Below are positions 1 through 9,459 of a DNA stretch of 64,000 bases, in pieces. The stretch is from Candidatus Krumholzibacteriota bacterium (GTDB lineage Bacteria > Krumholzibacteriota > Krumholzibacteriia > Krumholzibacteriales > Krumholzibacteriaceae), in the NCBI GenBank assembly GCA_016932415.1, contig JAFGCX010000007.1, forward strand, positions 244,280 to 308,279. The letters run 5' to 3'. Numbering within the stretch: the stretch's first letter is position 1; every line of letters starts with the position of its first letter. The notes beneath the pieces were generated by a model that saw nothing but the letters and a program-made list of their open reading frames with translations, was not told where the DNA came from and made no database searches. A program made the position numbers and the translations under genes.

Positions 1-474
1 CAACCGCTCATAGCATCTAAGCCAGATCGCCTTCTTTTCCATCGGCTCGAGCGCCGTATTCAGGAGGCTGAGGACCCGCGCTTCTCCCTCGCGCTCCTCC
101 AGCTCCCTGTCCGGCCCGGCAAACCTTCCGGGAAGGTGCTCTACATCGAGTCCCTCCCCGTCGCCCAGGAGATCGACTCGCCGAACCTCGTTAAGACACC
201 GGTTCCTCGTGATCGAAAAGAGCCAGGAAGAAAACTTCGATTTTCCCGCGAAGGAATCGAGCCCTTCAATCGCGCGCAGAAAAACGTCCTGACTTAAATC
301 CAGCGCCTTCTCGTGGTCGCTGACGTACCTGAAGCACCACAGGTAGACAGCCTTCTGGTATCTTCCCAGCAGTTCGGCCGTTGCATCACCTCCCCGGCCT
401 TTGTCGCGGCCGGATCTGGCGAGACCGACCAGTTCAGAGTCAGTCAGTCCACCGTATTCTTCTTCATTAGACAT
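1..474 (-). CDS. ECF-type RNA polymerase sigma factor, partial at left edge
   Basis: The reading frame runs from an ATG at 474 to the window edge without a stop, giving 158 codons. Region 2 is clear at about residues 25-95: YVSDHEKALDLSQDVFLRAI, then a FSSWLFSITRNRCLNEVRR-type core-binding segment. The visible end, LEPMEKKAIWLRCYERL, is the start of the region 4 helix-turn-helix, so only the last 20-40 residues should be missing. The protein should direct RNA polymerase to a small set of promoters. It begins 15 bases after the stop of the TPR-CHAT gene on the same strand, so the two are probably co-transcribed. The ribosome site (TCTGAG) is weak, which would fit coupling to the gene upstream. 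No anti-sigma gene is visible; one could lie beyond the edge. Confidence 0.9.
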   Translation of the reverse strand, partial: MSNEEEYGGLTDSELVGLARSGRDKGRGGDATAELLGRYQKAVYLWCFRYVSDHEKALDLSQDVFLRAIEGLDSFAGKSKFSSWLFSITRNRCLNEVRRVDLLGDGEGLDVEHLPGRFAGPDRELEEREGEARVLSLLNTALEPMEKKAIWLRCYERL

Positions 475-489
475 CTCAGATTCAGTAAA

Positions 490-3378
490 TCACATTTTCC
501 CGTTAGATTTCATGATATTTTTTCGTTTTGCCGCCGCGATGGCGATCGCGAACCCCGCCACAAGAACCATTAAAAGAACGATATATTGTAAATACCTAAT
601 CACTCCCTTCTCTTCGAGATCGACAGTGATATTCCCGTTCCCGATGACTACAAAGCCTGCCCAGTAAAAAGGGGGCTCCGTCTTTTTTCTGCCGCGGACA
701 GTCATTTGCGAGCGCTGAAGAGCTGCGGCGACAGTCTTTCCCTTTGCCAGTTCCTTGTAGAACTCTCTCATCAGATCGGCGGTCGCGGCATCATCGACAG
801 GCCAGAGAGTCGCCACGACGGCAGAGGCGCCGGAGCTAATAAAAGCCGCCGGTAGGCCGAACATCCCTTCACCGACAGCGATCTTCCCCCTCGCCGATTC
901 GCATCCGGAGAGGACCACGAGACGGGCCGGTATACTTCCACCGGCAATATCCCCCGCTCTGAGATATGTGTCAGGTTCGAATTCAAGCGTCGAAGTTTCG
1001 TTGTCATTTTCCGGTCCCAGGAGAAACCCCGAGTGCCAGATCTTCTCATCATCTATCTTCACGTGAGTCGCGATATGTATCACTTCTGTAGAATTATCCA
1101 TATCGAAGAATTCTTTTTCCCCTCCATCGAAAATGTCGACACCGGCAATCCTGCCGCGCAGAAAGTCGACTTCCTCTTCGGCACCTTTCAATCTCGCTCC
1201 GCCTCCAGGAGCGACAGCAAGTATCCGGGCCGGGGTGTCAATTTTCTTGCCGGTGCCGGATCTCACCCTCAGCCACTTGAGCATCGTAGCTGAGGGGATC
1301 TGCTGGTTCTCCTTTGACTCGCAAAGCTGCCGCTCTTCGCTTTCGGGATCGCCTGGATCGGAAATAATGAGTGCGCCAAACGGAACAGAGCTGAAGTAAT
1401 TATCGGGCGCGATCAGGAGGCGCCTGGCTCCTCGTACAAGATCACCGACCTGGCCCAGTATCAGGTCGCCGAACTGCCGGTTCATACCGGCAAGATCGAT
1501 CTCAGCTTCCCCCCGATCGCCGCTTTGCGGCCTCTTACTCACAGCTTCGCGGTAAAGACCGACCCTCGCGGCGAAATCGGATTTCCTGCCGGGAAGAACA
1601 GCCATCCTAACAGCTTTGGCCGTTACGGCGAAGAGGTACGACTCACGATCACCGACTACAAAATCGAGGAAGAGCTCACCCGGGCCAAGGACTTCATGTC
1701 GCAGTTCAGAGAGGGAGATCGGAGATATTTTCGAAAGATCAGATTGAGGGCCATCCTGCCGCCGAGGCTCTGTCAACCTCTCAGTGAGGGTTCTCGCCTT
1801 GTATCGTTGAAATATGTTGAACATCTCTTCCACACGCTCTGCTTCAAGCCGATCTGGCGGATACTCAAGGACGATTCCCGCGCAGCTTACAGTGCTCCAG
1901 TTCCCTGTTTGCACTTCCCTCCACTCGTGTGAGCCGGTCATTTCACGCCTTTCGTCGATCAGGTCAAGGGCGCGATGGAACCATTCGTAAGCTTCGGCTG
2001 GCCTGCCCGCCGCGCGGAGAGACGCGCTCAGCTCAAAAGCCGCCTCAAGCTTCTGCTGAATATCGGCGGCTTGACCGATCTGTCTTTCCATCTTCTCCAG
2101 CCTGGCGAGCGCTTCTCCGGGTCGGCCTTCCCGGCGGATGTATCCGGCGAGCATGATATTCATTTTCGTTTCGTACTCTTCGACGTACGGCGACGCGAGC
2201 CCAACCTCGAGGACTTCGATTGCGGCGGCAGTACTGTCCATTCGATTCAAAGCATCAGCCAGCCCCGTGACCGCTTCGAACCTCTGCTTGTTATTCAGCA
2301 TGCTTCCCATTCCAAGGACCTGCCGGTAAAGCCGGGCCGCGGCGTTCATTCTTTTTTGAAGAACGCGTACCTCGCCGAGCCTGTTTCTCACTGTTCCGAG
2401 AAGGTCCAGATAATTCAATTCTTCGCAGGTCGTGATCGCCGATGAAAGGATATCTGCCGCATCTTCGTAATTTCCCAGGTAGGTCATCGCCAGGGCGGTG
2501 TTCGAGGCTGGTGTTATCATACCGCGCGCGTTCCCCATTGCTTCACTCAACTCAGTCGCCCTCTGGTAGTACTGGACGGCGAGGCTCATATCGCCGTAGA
2601 CGTACTCGAGGGTCCCGAGGTTGTTGACAGCATGCGACTCCTGGACGAGGTCACCGAGTTCCCTGGCGGCTACAAGGACTTTCTGGTAACAATCCCTCGC
2701 CGATTCTTCATTCTGCATCGTGTTATATACCCTGCCGAGACCTATCATCGGGGTGAGACCGGCCTGTTTCATCCCTTCAGCGGTGAAGATCTCCGTCGCG
2801 AGAGTATATTCTTCGCGCGCCTGATCGAGCTTCCCCTGCTGGAGATAGACGTATCCGAGAGCCGTTCGGGCCCACGCCTCACCCGGTCGGTTACCGGTCA
2901 GTCTCGAAAGGGAGAGTTTCTTCAGGCTGAGTTCCACGCACTCGTCGTAGCGCCCCTGCCAGGTCACGGCGAAAGCCTTGAACCCGAGAGCCTCCGCCCA
3001 GTTCAGCGTGTCTGCGCATGCCTCTGAGATACGGATCGCCAGATCAAGCGACGCCATTCCATCGACGTACTTTCTCGCCGAAAGCTCCGCCCTGCCGCGT
3101 ATGAGAATGAGCCTGCCGATCGCCATGGAATCATCCTCAGCTTGCGCCTGGTCGAGAACGAGCGGCACGAGCGATAGTACCGAATCGAAATTACCTGCCG
3201 AAAAAAGGGAATCTAGCACCGCGCGCTGATCACTGATCGACGCATTGCTTTGCTCGTCAAAATCATCCTGCCCCGATACAGATACGCCAGGCGCAAGGAT
3301 CAGGCAGACTGCTGAAACAGCAGCGGCGAACAAAACCGCAAAGAGTCTGCTGGCAGATGGATATCGTGATAAAGCCAT
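490..3378 (-). CDS. Secreted TPR-CHAT (caspase-like) protease, C-terminal membrane anchor
   Basis: This 962-residue protein has a signal peptide (hydrophobic residues about 10-32), tetratricopeptide-like helical repeats at about 45-480, and a C-terminal CHAT peptidase domain at about 650-920. The catalytic pair expected of clan CD caspase-like proteases is visible: His772 in HIATH and Cys826 in VVLSGCESARG, followed by GEGMFGLPAAFISSGA and ATLWPVDD. A single transmembrane helix (about 930-950) and a basic tail close the protein, so the body should be periplasmic and tethered to the inner membrane. The substrate is unknown. It follows the GH92 gene by 12 bases and precedes the ECF sigma gene by 15, implying an operon. 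No Shine-Dalgarno sequence precedes the ATG; an extended -10-like element lies 6 bases upstream instead. Confidence 0.9.
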   Translation of the reverse strand: MALSRYPSASRLFAVLFAAAVSAVCLILAPGVSVSGQDDFDEQSNASISDQRAVLDSLFSAGNFDSVLSLVPLVLDQAQAEDDSMAIGRLILIRGRAELSARKYVDGMASLDLAIRISEACADTLNWAEALGFKAFAVTWQGRYDECVELSLKKLSLSRLTGNRPGEAWARTALGYVYLQQGKLDQAREEYTLATEIFTAEGMKQAGLTPMIGLGRVYNTMQNEESARDCYQKVLVAARELGDLVQESHAVNNLGTLEYVYGDMSLAVQYYQRATELSEAMGNARGMITPASNTALAMTYLGNYEDAADILSSAITTCEELNYLDLLGTVRNRLGEVRVLQKRMNAAARLYRQVLGMGSMLNNKQRFEAVTGLADALNRMDSTAAAIEVLEVGLASPYVEEYETKMNIMLAGYIRREGRPGEALARLEKMERQIGQAADIQQKLEAAFELSASLRAAGRPAEAYEWFHRALDLIDERREMTGSHEWREVQTGNWSTVSCAGIVLEYPPDRLEAERVEEMFNIFQRYKARTLTERLTEPRRQDGPQSDLSKISPISLSELRHEVLGPGELFLDFVVGDRESYLFAVTAKAVRMAVLPGRKSDFAARVGLYREAVSKRPQSGDRGEAEIDLAGMNRQFGDLILGQVGDLVRGARRLLIAPDNYFSSVPFGALIISDPGDPESEERQLCESKENQQIPSATMLKWLRVRSGTGKKIDTPARILAVAPGGGARLKGAEEEVDFLRGRIAGVDIFDGGEKEFFDMDNSTEVIHIATHVKIDDEKIWHSGFLLGPENDNETSTLEFEPDTYLRAGDIAGGSIPARLVVLSGCESARGKIAVGEGMFGLPAAFISSGASAVVATLWPVDDAATADLMREFYKELAKGKTVAAALQRSQMTVRGRKKTEPPFYWAGFVVIGNGNITVDLEEKGVIRYLQYIVLLMVLVAGFAIAIAAAKRKNIMKSNGKM

Positions 3379-3384
3379 ATCACG

Positions 3385-3393
3385 ATTTTATCA
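3385..3393 (-). promoter_or_regulatory. Possible extended -10 promoter immediately before the TPR-CHAT start
   Basis: On the minus strand the motif reads TG-A-TAAAAT and ends 6 bases before the ATG at 3378, so transcription would begin almost at the start codon. It overlaps the stop codon of the GH92 gene. No good -35 hexamer was found, so this may be chance in an AT-rich junction. Confidence 0.3.
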
Positions 3394-5826
3394 TAAATTA
3401 CAGGCCTTTGCACGGGGAAACCATGGGACTCCAATCCTCTCGTTCGGAACATGAGAATCTTGATTCGACAAGTTGGTTTTCATTCGATAGTTCATTTTCC
3501 CGGCATTAATAACTTCTTGATGATTTATTGAGGATTCCAGGTATTCATTTCCATCAAGTTGGATCGACTCAATATACATTCGCTCCGAACTATAATTATT
3601 CACCTCTACTACAAACTCCCTCCCATCGCCCAGATCGATCTTCGCTCCTGCAATACATGGTGTGCCGATGATATATTCTGCTGAACCGGGGCAGACGGGG
3701 TAGAAGCCGAGGCAGCTGAGGATATACCAGGCGGACATCTGGCCGCAGTCGTCGTTGCCGCAGAGACCGTCCGGGACGGGGCGGTACATTGTGTTGACTA
3801 TCTCGTGAACACGCTGCTGCGTTTTTTCAGGGGCGCCGACGTATGAACAGAGATATGCGATGTGGTGGCTCGGTTCGTTCCCGTGCACGTAATTGCCGAT
3901 TATCCCGACCCTGGCGACATCTTCGCTGTGGGCGATATCATCGTCGGAGACTTTCATCACAAAGAGTGAATCGAGCCATTCGATCATGCGGGCTGGGCCG
4001 CCGACCAACTCTATCAATCCCGGAACATCATGCGGAACATAAAGCGAGTAGTTCCAGGCGTTACCTTCGATATATCCCTGCCCCGCTACGCTTAGCGGGT
4101 CGAAAGGTTCTTTCCATGAGCCGTCGGAGTTTCTTGCCCGGATGAATCCGGTCTCCTTGTCAAAGATATTTCTGTAATTCTGAGAGCGCTGGCGGAATTC
4201 CCTGGCTATCTCCTTCCTGCCAAGCGACTCCGCGAGCTGAGAGATGCACCAGTCGTCGTATGCATATTCGAGGGTCTTCGATGCCGAGTTGCTGCTTATA
4301 TCCTCGGGGACATAACCGTACTTTCTGTACGCTTCGATGCCGTCGTAGGCGCCGAAGTTTGCCGACCTGACGCAGGCGGCAAGGGCGCGCTCGCCGTCGA
4401 AACCACGAATCCCTTTTATCCAGGCGTCTGCGATAACAGAGACGGCATGATATCCGATCATGCACCAGTTCTCGTCGCCATGATGCGACCATACAGGAAG
4501 GGCGCCGTGAACGCTCTGCTCGCTGTGGGCAAGTATCGACTTAACCATATCGGTCGTTCTCTCAGGTTCTATGATGGTAAGCAGTGGATGCAGCGCCCTG
4601 TAGGTGTCCCAGAGCGAGAAGATACTGTAATTTGTAAAGCCAGGGTCGCGGTGGATCTCCTGATCGAGGCCGCGGTAACTGCCATCGACATCGCAGAAGA
4701 CGACCGGCGACATGCATGCATGATAAAGAGCGGTGTAGAAATTGATCTTTCGATCGCGATCTGCATCGATCCGGATCTTCGAAAGCTGCTTGTCCCAGGC
4801 GGCGCGGGCCTCGCTTCGAACGCGGGCAAAATTGAAATGAGGGAGTTCGGCGCAAAGATTCTTCAGGGCGCCGGCGGAGCTTACCGGCGAAAGGGCGAAT
4901 TTCACGAGGATCTCATCGCCATCCTCGATCTCAAAATCGAAATGGGCCTTTATAGCGCGACCGGCTCGTTCGGGGAAGTTGTCGTCCTCATCGAACTTTC
5001 TCCACCATCCGTTGTAGACAATATCTTCCCCATTGTGGAGCCCGTACGAACTGATCGGCTTTGATAAGACCATCGCGAAGAAAAGGGTCCTTGTCCTTGC
5101 CCACCCTCTGGTCTGCCTCATCCCTGTCACAAGGGTATCGTTCTCGACGCGGATCGACGACCAGATGACTTTGCCGTCATAGTTGTAGATGCCGTGCGTC
5201 AGGTCGAGAATTATATGGGCAACTGAATCTTCACCATCCCCTCTCTCCTTGCCGGTACCCGCGCCAGTAAATCTATACTTGTGAAAACCTACCCTCGTAG
5301 AAGCAGTCAGTTCGACATCTATCCCGTAATCATCAAGGGTGACTGCGTAGTATCCCGGGCTTCCCGTCTCTGTCTCCTTGGTGTAGCTAGAGCGGTAGCC
5401 GGAGCCGGGGTCGCCGGCAGTGCCGGGATTCAGGTGAAGGGGGCCGGTCGTCGGCATCAGCAGAAAGTCGCCGAGGTCGGAATGGCCGGTCCCGTTAAAA
5501 TGTGTATGGCTGAATCCGACGATGGTCGGATCGTCATACTGATACCCGGCGCAATACCTGTAGACATCGGGGTTGTATCCATCCCCATAGGTGAATAGAA
5601 GAGTGTCGGTGTCAGGGCTCAGCTGCACCATCCCGAACGGCACAGTCGCGCCAGGAAAGGTGTGACCCATATCGCGCGTACCGATGAAAGGATTCACATA
5701 TGAGCAGAGGTCCTTTTTCTCGATGGTGGGAAGATCCGGAGCCGATTCGACAGCATTACTATATGCATCTCCGTTATTAATTATAATCGTTATCAGCACG
5801 GCAATAGCCAATCGAAGAATTTTCAT
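3391..5826 (-). CDS. Glycoside hydrolase family 92 alpha-mannosidase, secreted
   Basis: The 811-residue product starts with a signal peptide (MKILRLAIAVLITIIINNGDA) and then carries GH92 signatures along its whole length: YVNPFIGTRDMGHTFPGATV and FGMVQLSPDT near residue 45-75, IVGFSHTHFNGTGHSDLGDF near 105-125, HGNEPSHH near 670, and CGNDDCGQMSAWY near 715, which holds the acidic residues of the active site. GH92 enzymes are calcium-dependent exo-alpha-mannosidases that trim mannose from N-glycan or mannan-type chains. The length fits the family. The protein lacks the C-terminal sorting domain seen on its neighbours, so it probably stays periplasmic or is handled differently. It is first in a likely operon with the TPR-CHAT and sigma genes. 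An AAAGGGG sequence precedes the ATG. Confidence 0.93.
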   Translation of the reverse strand: MKILRLAIAVLITIIINNGDAYSNAVESAPDLPTIEKKDLCSYVNPFIGTRDMGHTFPGATVPFGMVQLSPDTDTLLFTYGDGYNPDVYRYCAGYQYDDPTIVGFSHTHFNGTGHSDLGDFLLMPTTGPLHLNPGTAGDPGSGYRSSYTKETETGSPGYYAVTLDDYGIDVELTASTRVGFHKYRFTGAGTGKERGDGEDSVAHIILDLTHGIYNYDGKVIWSSIRVENDTLVTGMRQTRGWARTRTLFFAMVLSKPISSYGLHNGEDIVYNGWWRKFDEDDNFPERAGRAIKAHFDFEIEDGDEILVKFALSPVSSAGALKNLCAELPHFNFARVRSEARAAWDKQLSKIRIDADRDRKINFYTALYHACMSPVVFCDVDGSYRGLDQEIHRDPGFTNYSIFSLWDTYRALHPLLTIIEPERTTDMVKSILAHSEQSVHGALPVWSHHGDENWCMIGYHAVSVIADAWIKGIRGFDGERALAACVRSANFGAYDGIEAYRKYGYVPEDISSNSASKTLEYAYDDWCISQLAESLGRKEIAREFRQRSQNYRNIFDKETGFIRARNSDGSWKEPFDPLSVAGQGYIEGNAWNYSLYVPHDVPGLIELVGGPARMIEWLDSLFVMKVSDDDIAHSEDVARVGIIGNYVHGNEPSHHIAYLCSYVGAPEKTQQRVHEIVNTMYRPVPDGLCGNDDCGQMSAWYILSCLGFYPVCPGSAEYIIGTPCIAGAKIDLGDGREFVVEVNNYSSERMYIESIQLDGNEYLESSINHQEVINAGKMNYRMKTNLSNQDSHVPNERIGVPWFPRAKACNL

Positions 5827-6110
5827 TTATAAACCCCTTTATATCTCACCTGGTTTTTGGCGGCGGCGAATATCCGCCACGAACCTGCTCATCGTACAAC
5901 TTTTACCCGGCAGGTACAAGACCGGGGTCCGGCCCGTCCCGTGCATCTTGATTCAACGAGATAGATGTATTATATTTAATAGGAAGAACGATCCGCCACA
6001 GCCACTTCCAATATCGACCAGTCACCATCCTCTGATTCTGCCAACCTGTACCTGCAAGACGCGTTGCTCCATCTGCTCGTTTCCACGCGAGCATAGCCTG
6101 TGGTAAGGAG

Positions 6111-6809
6111 GTGTCCGATGCAGCGGCTGCTTGTAGTAGAAGCCGGTATGCTTGCCGCGTGTTTCTGGCCGGGTGCGGCGCGACCGGGCTGAACGAATGC
6201 CAGATCGAAGAGGAACTGGAGATCTCTGTAAATGCCGCCTCACTTGAGTGCTACAGCCACAGCGTTCTTCGTGGAAAGGGATCGATCCGGATCGAATGGA
6301 CCCTCTCAAAGAGCACCGCGGGAGCGGTCTTTTCCGTCCAGCGCGCCCCGGCTTCGAGAAGATGTTTCAGGGAGATCAGGCAGATCGAAGCAGGCCCGGA
6401 AGATCTGACCTTCATATATCTCGATATGAGCTGCCAGCCTGGAAAAACATATCGCTACCGAGTCGTATATCGTCCTTTATTCGGAAAATCATGCATCCTA
6501 TTCGAGACTGGAGAGTATCTGGCAGTCGCTGTTCCGACGATCCTGCATCCGAACCACCCCAATCCTTTCAGCACCGTCACAGAACTGCGATTCTCACTCG
6601 GCGAAACGGTGGAGACCTCCATCGCCATTTACGACGTGGGGGGAAAACTGGTGCGTCTCATTGTGAATTCCATTCTCGAACCAGGATCGTACCTTGCCGC
6701 CTGGAACGGGCGCGACGACACAGGCCGGCCGGTGGCCGCAGGAGTCTACTTCTGCTACCTCCGGGCAGGCAAGGCGACCCTTTCGAGGAAATTAATCCTT
6801 ATCCGGTAG
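6111..6809 (+). CDS. Small FN3-like protein with C-terminal sorting domain; N-terminus uncertain
   Basis: Residues from about 50 to 150 look like one fibronectin type III-like domain (SIRIEWTLS, FSVQRAPAS, CQPGKTYRYRVVYRP). The rest is a sorting domain (HPNHPNPFSTVTELRFSL, GVYFCYLRAG, final KLILIR). The start is doubtful. GTG at 6111 abuts the AAGGAG sequence directly, whereas ATG at 6118 is well spaced from GGAGGTG but opens a different frame that stops at 6190 after a signal-peptide-like MQRLLVVEAGMLAAC. A frameshift near 6185 would join the two, so the gene may be damaged. A diverged, truncated copy lies at 9059-9388. Expected to be a surface protein if exported. Confidence 0.55.
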   Translation: MSDAAAACSRSRYACRVFLAGCGATGLNECQIEEELEISVNAASLECYSHSVLRGKGSIRIEWTLSKSTAGAVFSVQRAPASRRCFREIRQIEAGPEDLTFIYLDMSCQPGKTYRYRVVYRPLFGKSCILFETGEYLAVAVPTILHPNHPNPFSTVTELRFSLGETVETSIAIYDVGGKLVRLIVNSILEPGSYLAAWNGRDDTGRPVAAGVYFCYLRAGKATLSRKLILIR

Positions 6810-6818
6810 CTGGAAATA

Positions 6819-6827
6819 TGTTATAAT
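6819..6827 (+). promoter_or_regulatory. Extended -10 promoter for the von Willebrand A surface protein
   Basis: TG-T-TATAAT is a perfect extended -10 element, so a strong -35 is not required and none is seen. It lies just after the stop of the preceding gene and leaves a leader of about 120 bases before the ATG at 6956. The preceding bases GGAAATATG recur before the extended -10 at 19911. Confidence 0.6.
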
Positions 6828-6955
6828 GATCATATTCTACATGGGGAAATAGTACGCCTCGAAGCGAAACCAGGAGTTGATCAAAACAGAAATAGATCTC
6901 AAGAAAAATCTCAATGATACTTTTTAAACACGATACGACCCACTGGGGAGAGATC

Positions 6956-9058
6956 ATGAAAAACACCATATTGCTTGCTTTAATCTGTCTGATTGTTCTG
7001 TCCGTATCGATCGCCGCTGAACCGGTGATCGTTGAAGAAGACTGGACGCTGATCCGTACAATTTCGTTCGATAATCCGATCGCGGCACATTTCAATCCCA
7101 TGGACGGCTGCATATACGCGGCCCGGCGTAATTCCGACGCCGATGGACTGTATCGTATAGACGCGGCGGGATACACAGTCCAGATCGCGAGCATGGCCTA
7201 TCTTGCCGGCGTGGTTGTAGACTCTCAGACGGGGAACATCTTCTTTTCCGAGAGTTACTATGGCTTTATCTACCGCTCGCCCTTTGGTACGATAAGCCAT
7301 CAGACCTGGGTTGGCGGCTTTCATACCGGAGATGACGACCCGATGGGTCTGGCGATCGCGCCGATGAATTACTCGGGCGACGTTCTCTCGCCTGGTGAAG
7401 CTCTGGTAGTCGACGGTGGATATGGCGGCCCCGATGAGATATGGCTATGGTCCCCTGCCTCGTCCGAGGGAGAGGTCCTGCTGCATGCCGACGACGAGAC
7501 TCTTGTGGATGCGGTGGATATAGCGATTGGAGATTCAACGGTCCACCTCGTTGACACCGGCGAGACTGCACCAGGCGTGGTCTACCTTGTCACAAGCGGG
7601 GGCGTTCTGACCCCTCTTTCGACATCCCAGCCTCTGGCCGATCCTTGCGGTATTACGTACGACCCGGAAAATGGCGACCTGCTGGTCCTGGACCAGGGCG
7701 ATGACCGGGTGGTACGGATCGACCCGTTAACAGGCGATGCAAGCATCGTGTTCACGGGTATCACCGCGGACTTCGGCTGGGCCGGGATAGATATCACATC
7801 AGACGGACGACAGATGGCAGTCTCCGCCTATGACGATGACGCGATCTATCTTTTCGCCCGCTGCGACGCGAGCTCTCACCCCGAGTTCGATTGCGACGGC
7901 AACGGTATCTATGACGGCTGCGATATCGCCGGTGGGGCTTCCGACTGCAATCGCAACGGACTTCCGGATGAATGCGACCTTGTGGATAACGACTGCAATC
8001 TAGACGGCATCCCGGATGATTGCCCCAATTGCCCTCCGGTCGAGATCATATTTATCCTGGACACTTCAACCTCCATGGACGACGAAGCGGCTGTTCTCTG
8101 CAACAACATGAGCCATGTAATTACAATTCTCGAGGGTGTCGATCTCGATGTAATGCCCCTCTTGCTTGGAATCTGCGACCTGCCAGGCGGAGCGTACAGC
8201 TGCCTGGAAGACCACATAACCAACCTGCTCGGCACCACAGTTCCAGGATCACCACCACCCGGCCTGGAATTGCTTGGTGACTGCACCGGTTATCTGGAAG
8301 GGTGTCAGGAAGACTGGGGGCTTGCGGCCGCTGTTGTCTCCGGCTCTTATTCCTGGCTGCCCGAGGGAGAATCGGTACGATTGATCATTCCAGTCGCCGA
8401 TGAAGGCCCCGGCTGCGGCGACCCGGTCGACTCTTTCGATGAGGCGACTATAGCTCACGCGATCTCCGTAGCGCAATCTGCCGGCGTCATCGTCTCTCCG
8501 ATCACCGGGACCGGCTCTTCAACCACCGTAAAATCATTGGCCCAGGCTCTCGCCGATTCTACCGGCGGCATGCATTTCAACTCGACCGAACCGGCGCTTG
8601 ACATCGCCGACGCTATAGTCGATCTCGTATTGACCGCCTGCTCGAGTTACACCGACTGTAACGGAAATGGCATCCTTGACGAATGCGATATCACAAGCGG
8701 TACAAGCGAAGATGATAACAGCAACGGCATACCGGACGAGTGCGAGGATATAACAGACGTGGGCCCGTTGCCAGAAAGCAAGGTTTTGCTGCTGGAACAG
8801 AACAGGCCCAACCCGTTCAACCCTTCGACTACTATCTCGTTTATACTTCCACATGACTCGCATGTTGAACTGACGATATTCACCCCTGGCGGCCGGCGCG
8901 TGGCCACGATCGCGAGTCGGTGGTTCGCCGCGGGCCGAAATGAAGTCTTCTGGAACGGCCTCGATGACGCTGGCAAACCGGTCGCTTCAGGCGTCTACTT
9001 CTACCGTCTTGAAGCAGGCGAATTATCACAGACGAAGAAGATGGTGCTGCTTCGCTGA
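6956..9058 (+). CDS. Secreted von Willebrand A domain protein with calcium-loop repeats and sorting domain
   Basis: I chose the ATG at 6956 (700 residues) because GGGGAGAG precedes it and it opens a clean signal peptide (MKNTILLALICLIVLSVSIA). Residues about 25-305 look like an NHL/YVTN-type beta-propeller. Two blocks of DxNxNGxxDxCD-type repeats (about 311-358 and 565-598) resemble calcium-binding thrombospondin-3 or dockerin-like loops and bracket a von Willebrand A domain (about 361-560) with the metal-site motif DTSTS at about residue 368. The C-terminal 85 residues form the sorting domain (RPNPFNPSTTISFILP, GVYFYRLEAGELSQTKKMVLLR-type end). It is probably displayed on the surface and binds a protein or matrix ligand through the A domain. 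FN3/sorting relatives flank it on both sides. Confidence 0.88.
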   Translation: MKNTILLALICLIVLSVSIAAEPVIVEEDWTLIRTISFDNPIAAHFNPMDGCIYAARRNSDADGLYRIDAAGYTVQIASMAYLAGVVVDSQTGNIFFSESYYGFIYRSPFGTISHQTWVGGFHTGDDDPMGLAIAPMNYSGDVLSPGEALVVDGGYGGPDEIWLWSPASSEGEVLLHADDETLVDAVDIAIGDSTVHLVDTGETAPGVVYLVTSGGVLTPLSTSQPLADPCGITYDPENGDLLVLDQGDDRVVRIDPLTGDASIVFTGITADFGWAGIDITSDGRQMAVSAYDDDAIYLFARCDASSHPEFDCDGNGIYDGCDIAGGASDCNRNGLPDECDLVDNDCNLDGIPDDCPNCPPVEIIFILDTSTSMDDEAAVLCNNMSHVITILEGVDLDVMPLLLGICDLPGGAYSCLEDHITNLLGTTVPGSPPPGLELLGDCTGYLEGCQEDWGLAAAVVSGSYSWLPEGESVRLIIPVADEGPGCGDPVDSFDEATIAHAISVAQSAGVIVSPITGTGSSTTVKSLAQALADSTGGMHFNSTEPALDIADAIVDLVLTACSSYTDCNGNGILDECDITSGTSEDDNSNGIPDECEDITDVGPLPESKVLLLEQNRPNPFNPSTTISFILPHDSHVELTIFTPGGRRVATIASRWFAAGRNEVFWNGLDDAGKPVASGVYFYRLEAGELSQTKKMVLLR

Positions 9059-9388
9059 TATGGATCCGGCTATCGATCCGCAACGAGTTGACCCTCACAA
9101 AAGTGCCGCAGGAACGGTCTTTTCCATCCAGCGCGCCCCGGCTTCGAGAATATGTTTCAGAGAGCCGAAAAAGATCGAAGCGGGCCCGGAAGATCTGCCC
9201 TTCATATATCTCGACATGAGCTGCCAGCCTGGGAAGACGTATCGCTACCGCGTTGTATATCGGCCGGCGTTCGGGGCCGCGTGCATCCTCTCCGAGACCG
9301 GAGAGCATCTGGCAGTCGCTGTCCCGACGACCCTGCGCTCGAACCACCCGAATCCCTTCAGTACAGTCACAGCGCTGCGATTCTCAGT
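9059..9388 (+). pseudogene. Truncated copy of the 6111-6809 gene
   Basis: Directly after the preceding stop codon the sequence resumes similarity to about 6290-6600, clearly above 75% identical at the base level by eye, including FSIQRAPASR, CQPGKTYRYRVVYRP and NHPNPFSTVTALRFS. It has no start codon or signal peptide of its own. Similarity ends abruptly at about 9388 inside the sorting domain, where composition turns AT-rich. I read it as the remnant of a tandem duplication cut by the arrival of the AT-rich segment. The remaining 9389-9459 holds no recognisable feature. Confidence 0.75.
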
Positions 9389-9459
9389 GGATAATTTAGA
9401 GGAAATTGATTTTGATTCGATATGTTGTGGTGATTACCGTTACTGTACTATTCTACAAA

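Noticed and set aside
4447..5064. Plus-strand open frame of 205 codons
   Set aside because: Antisense to the GH92 gene, whose family motifs run through the whole interval.
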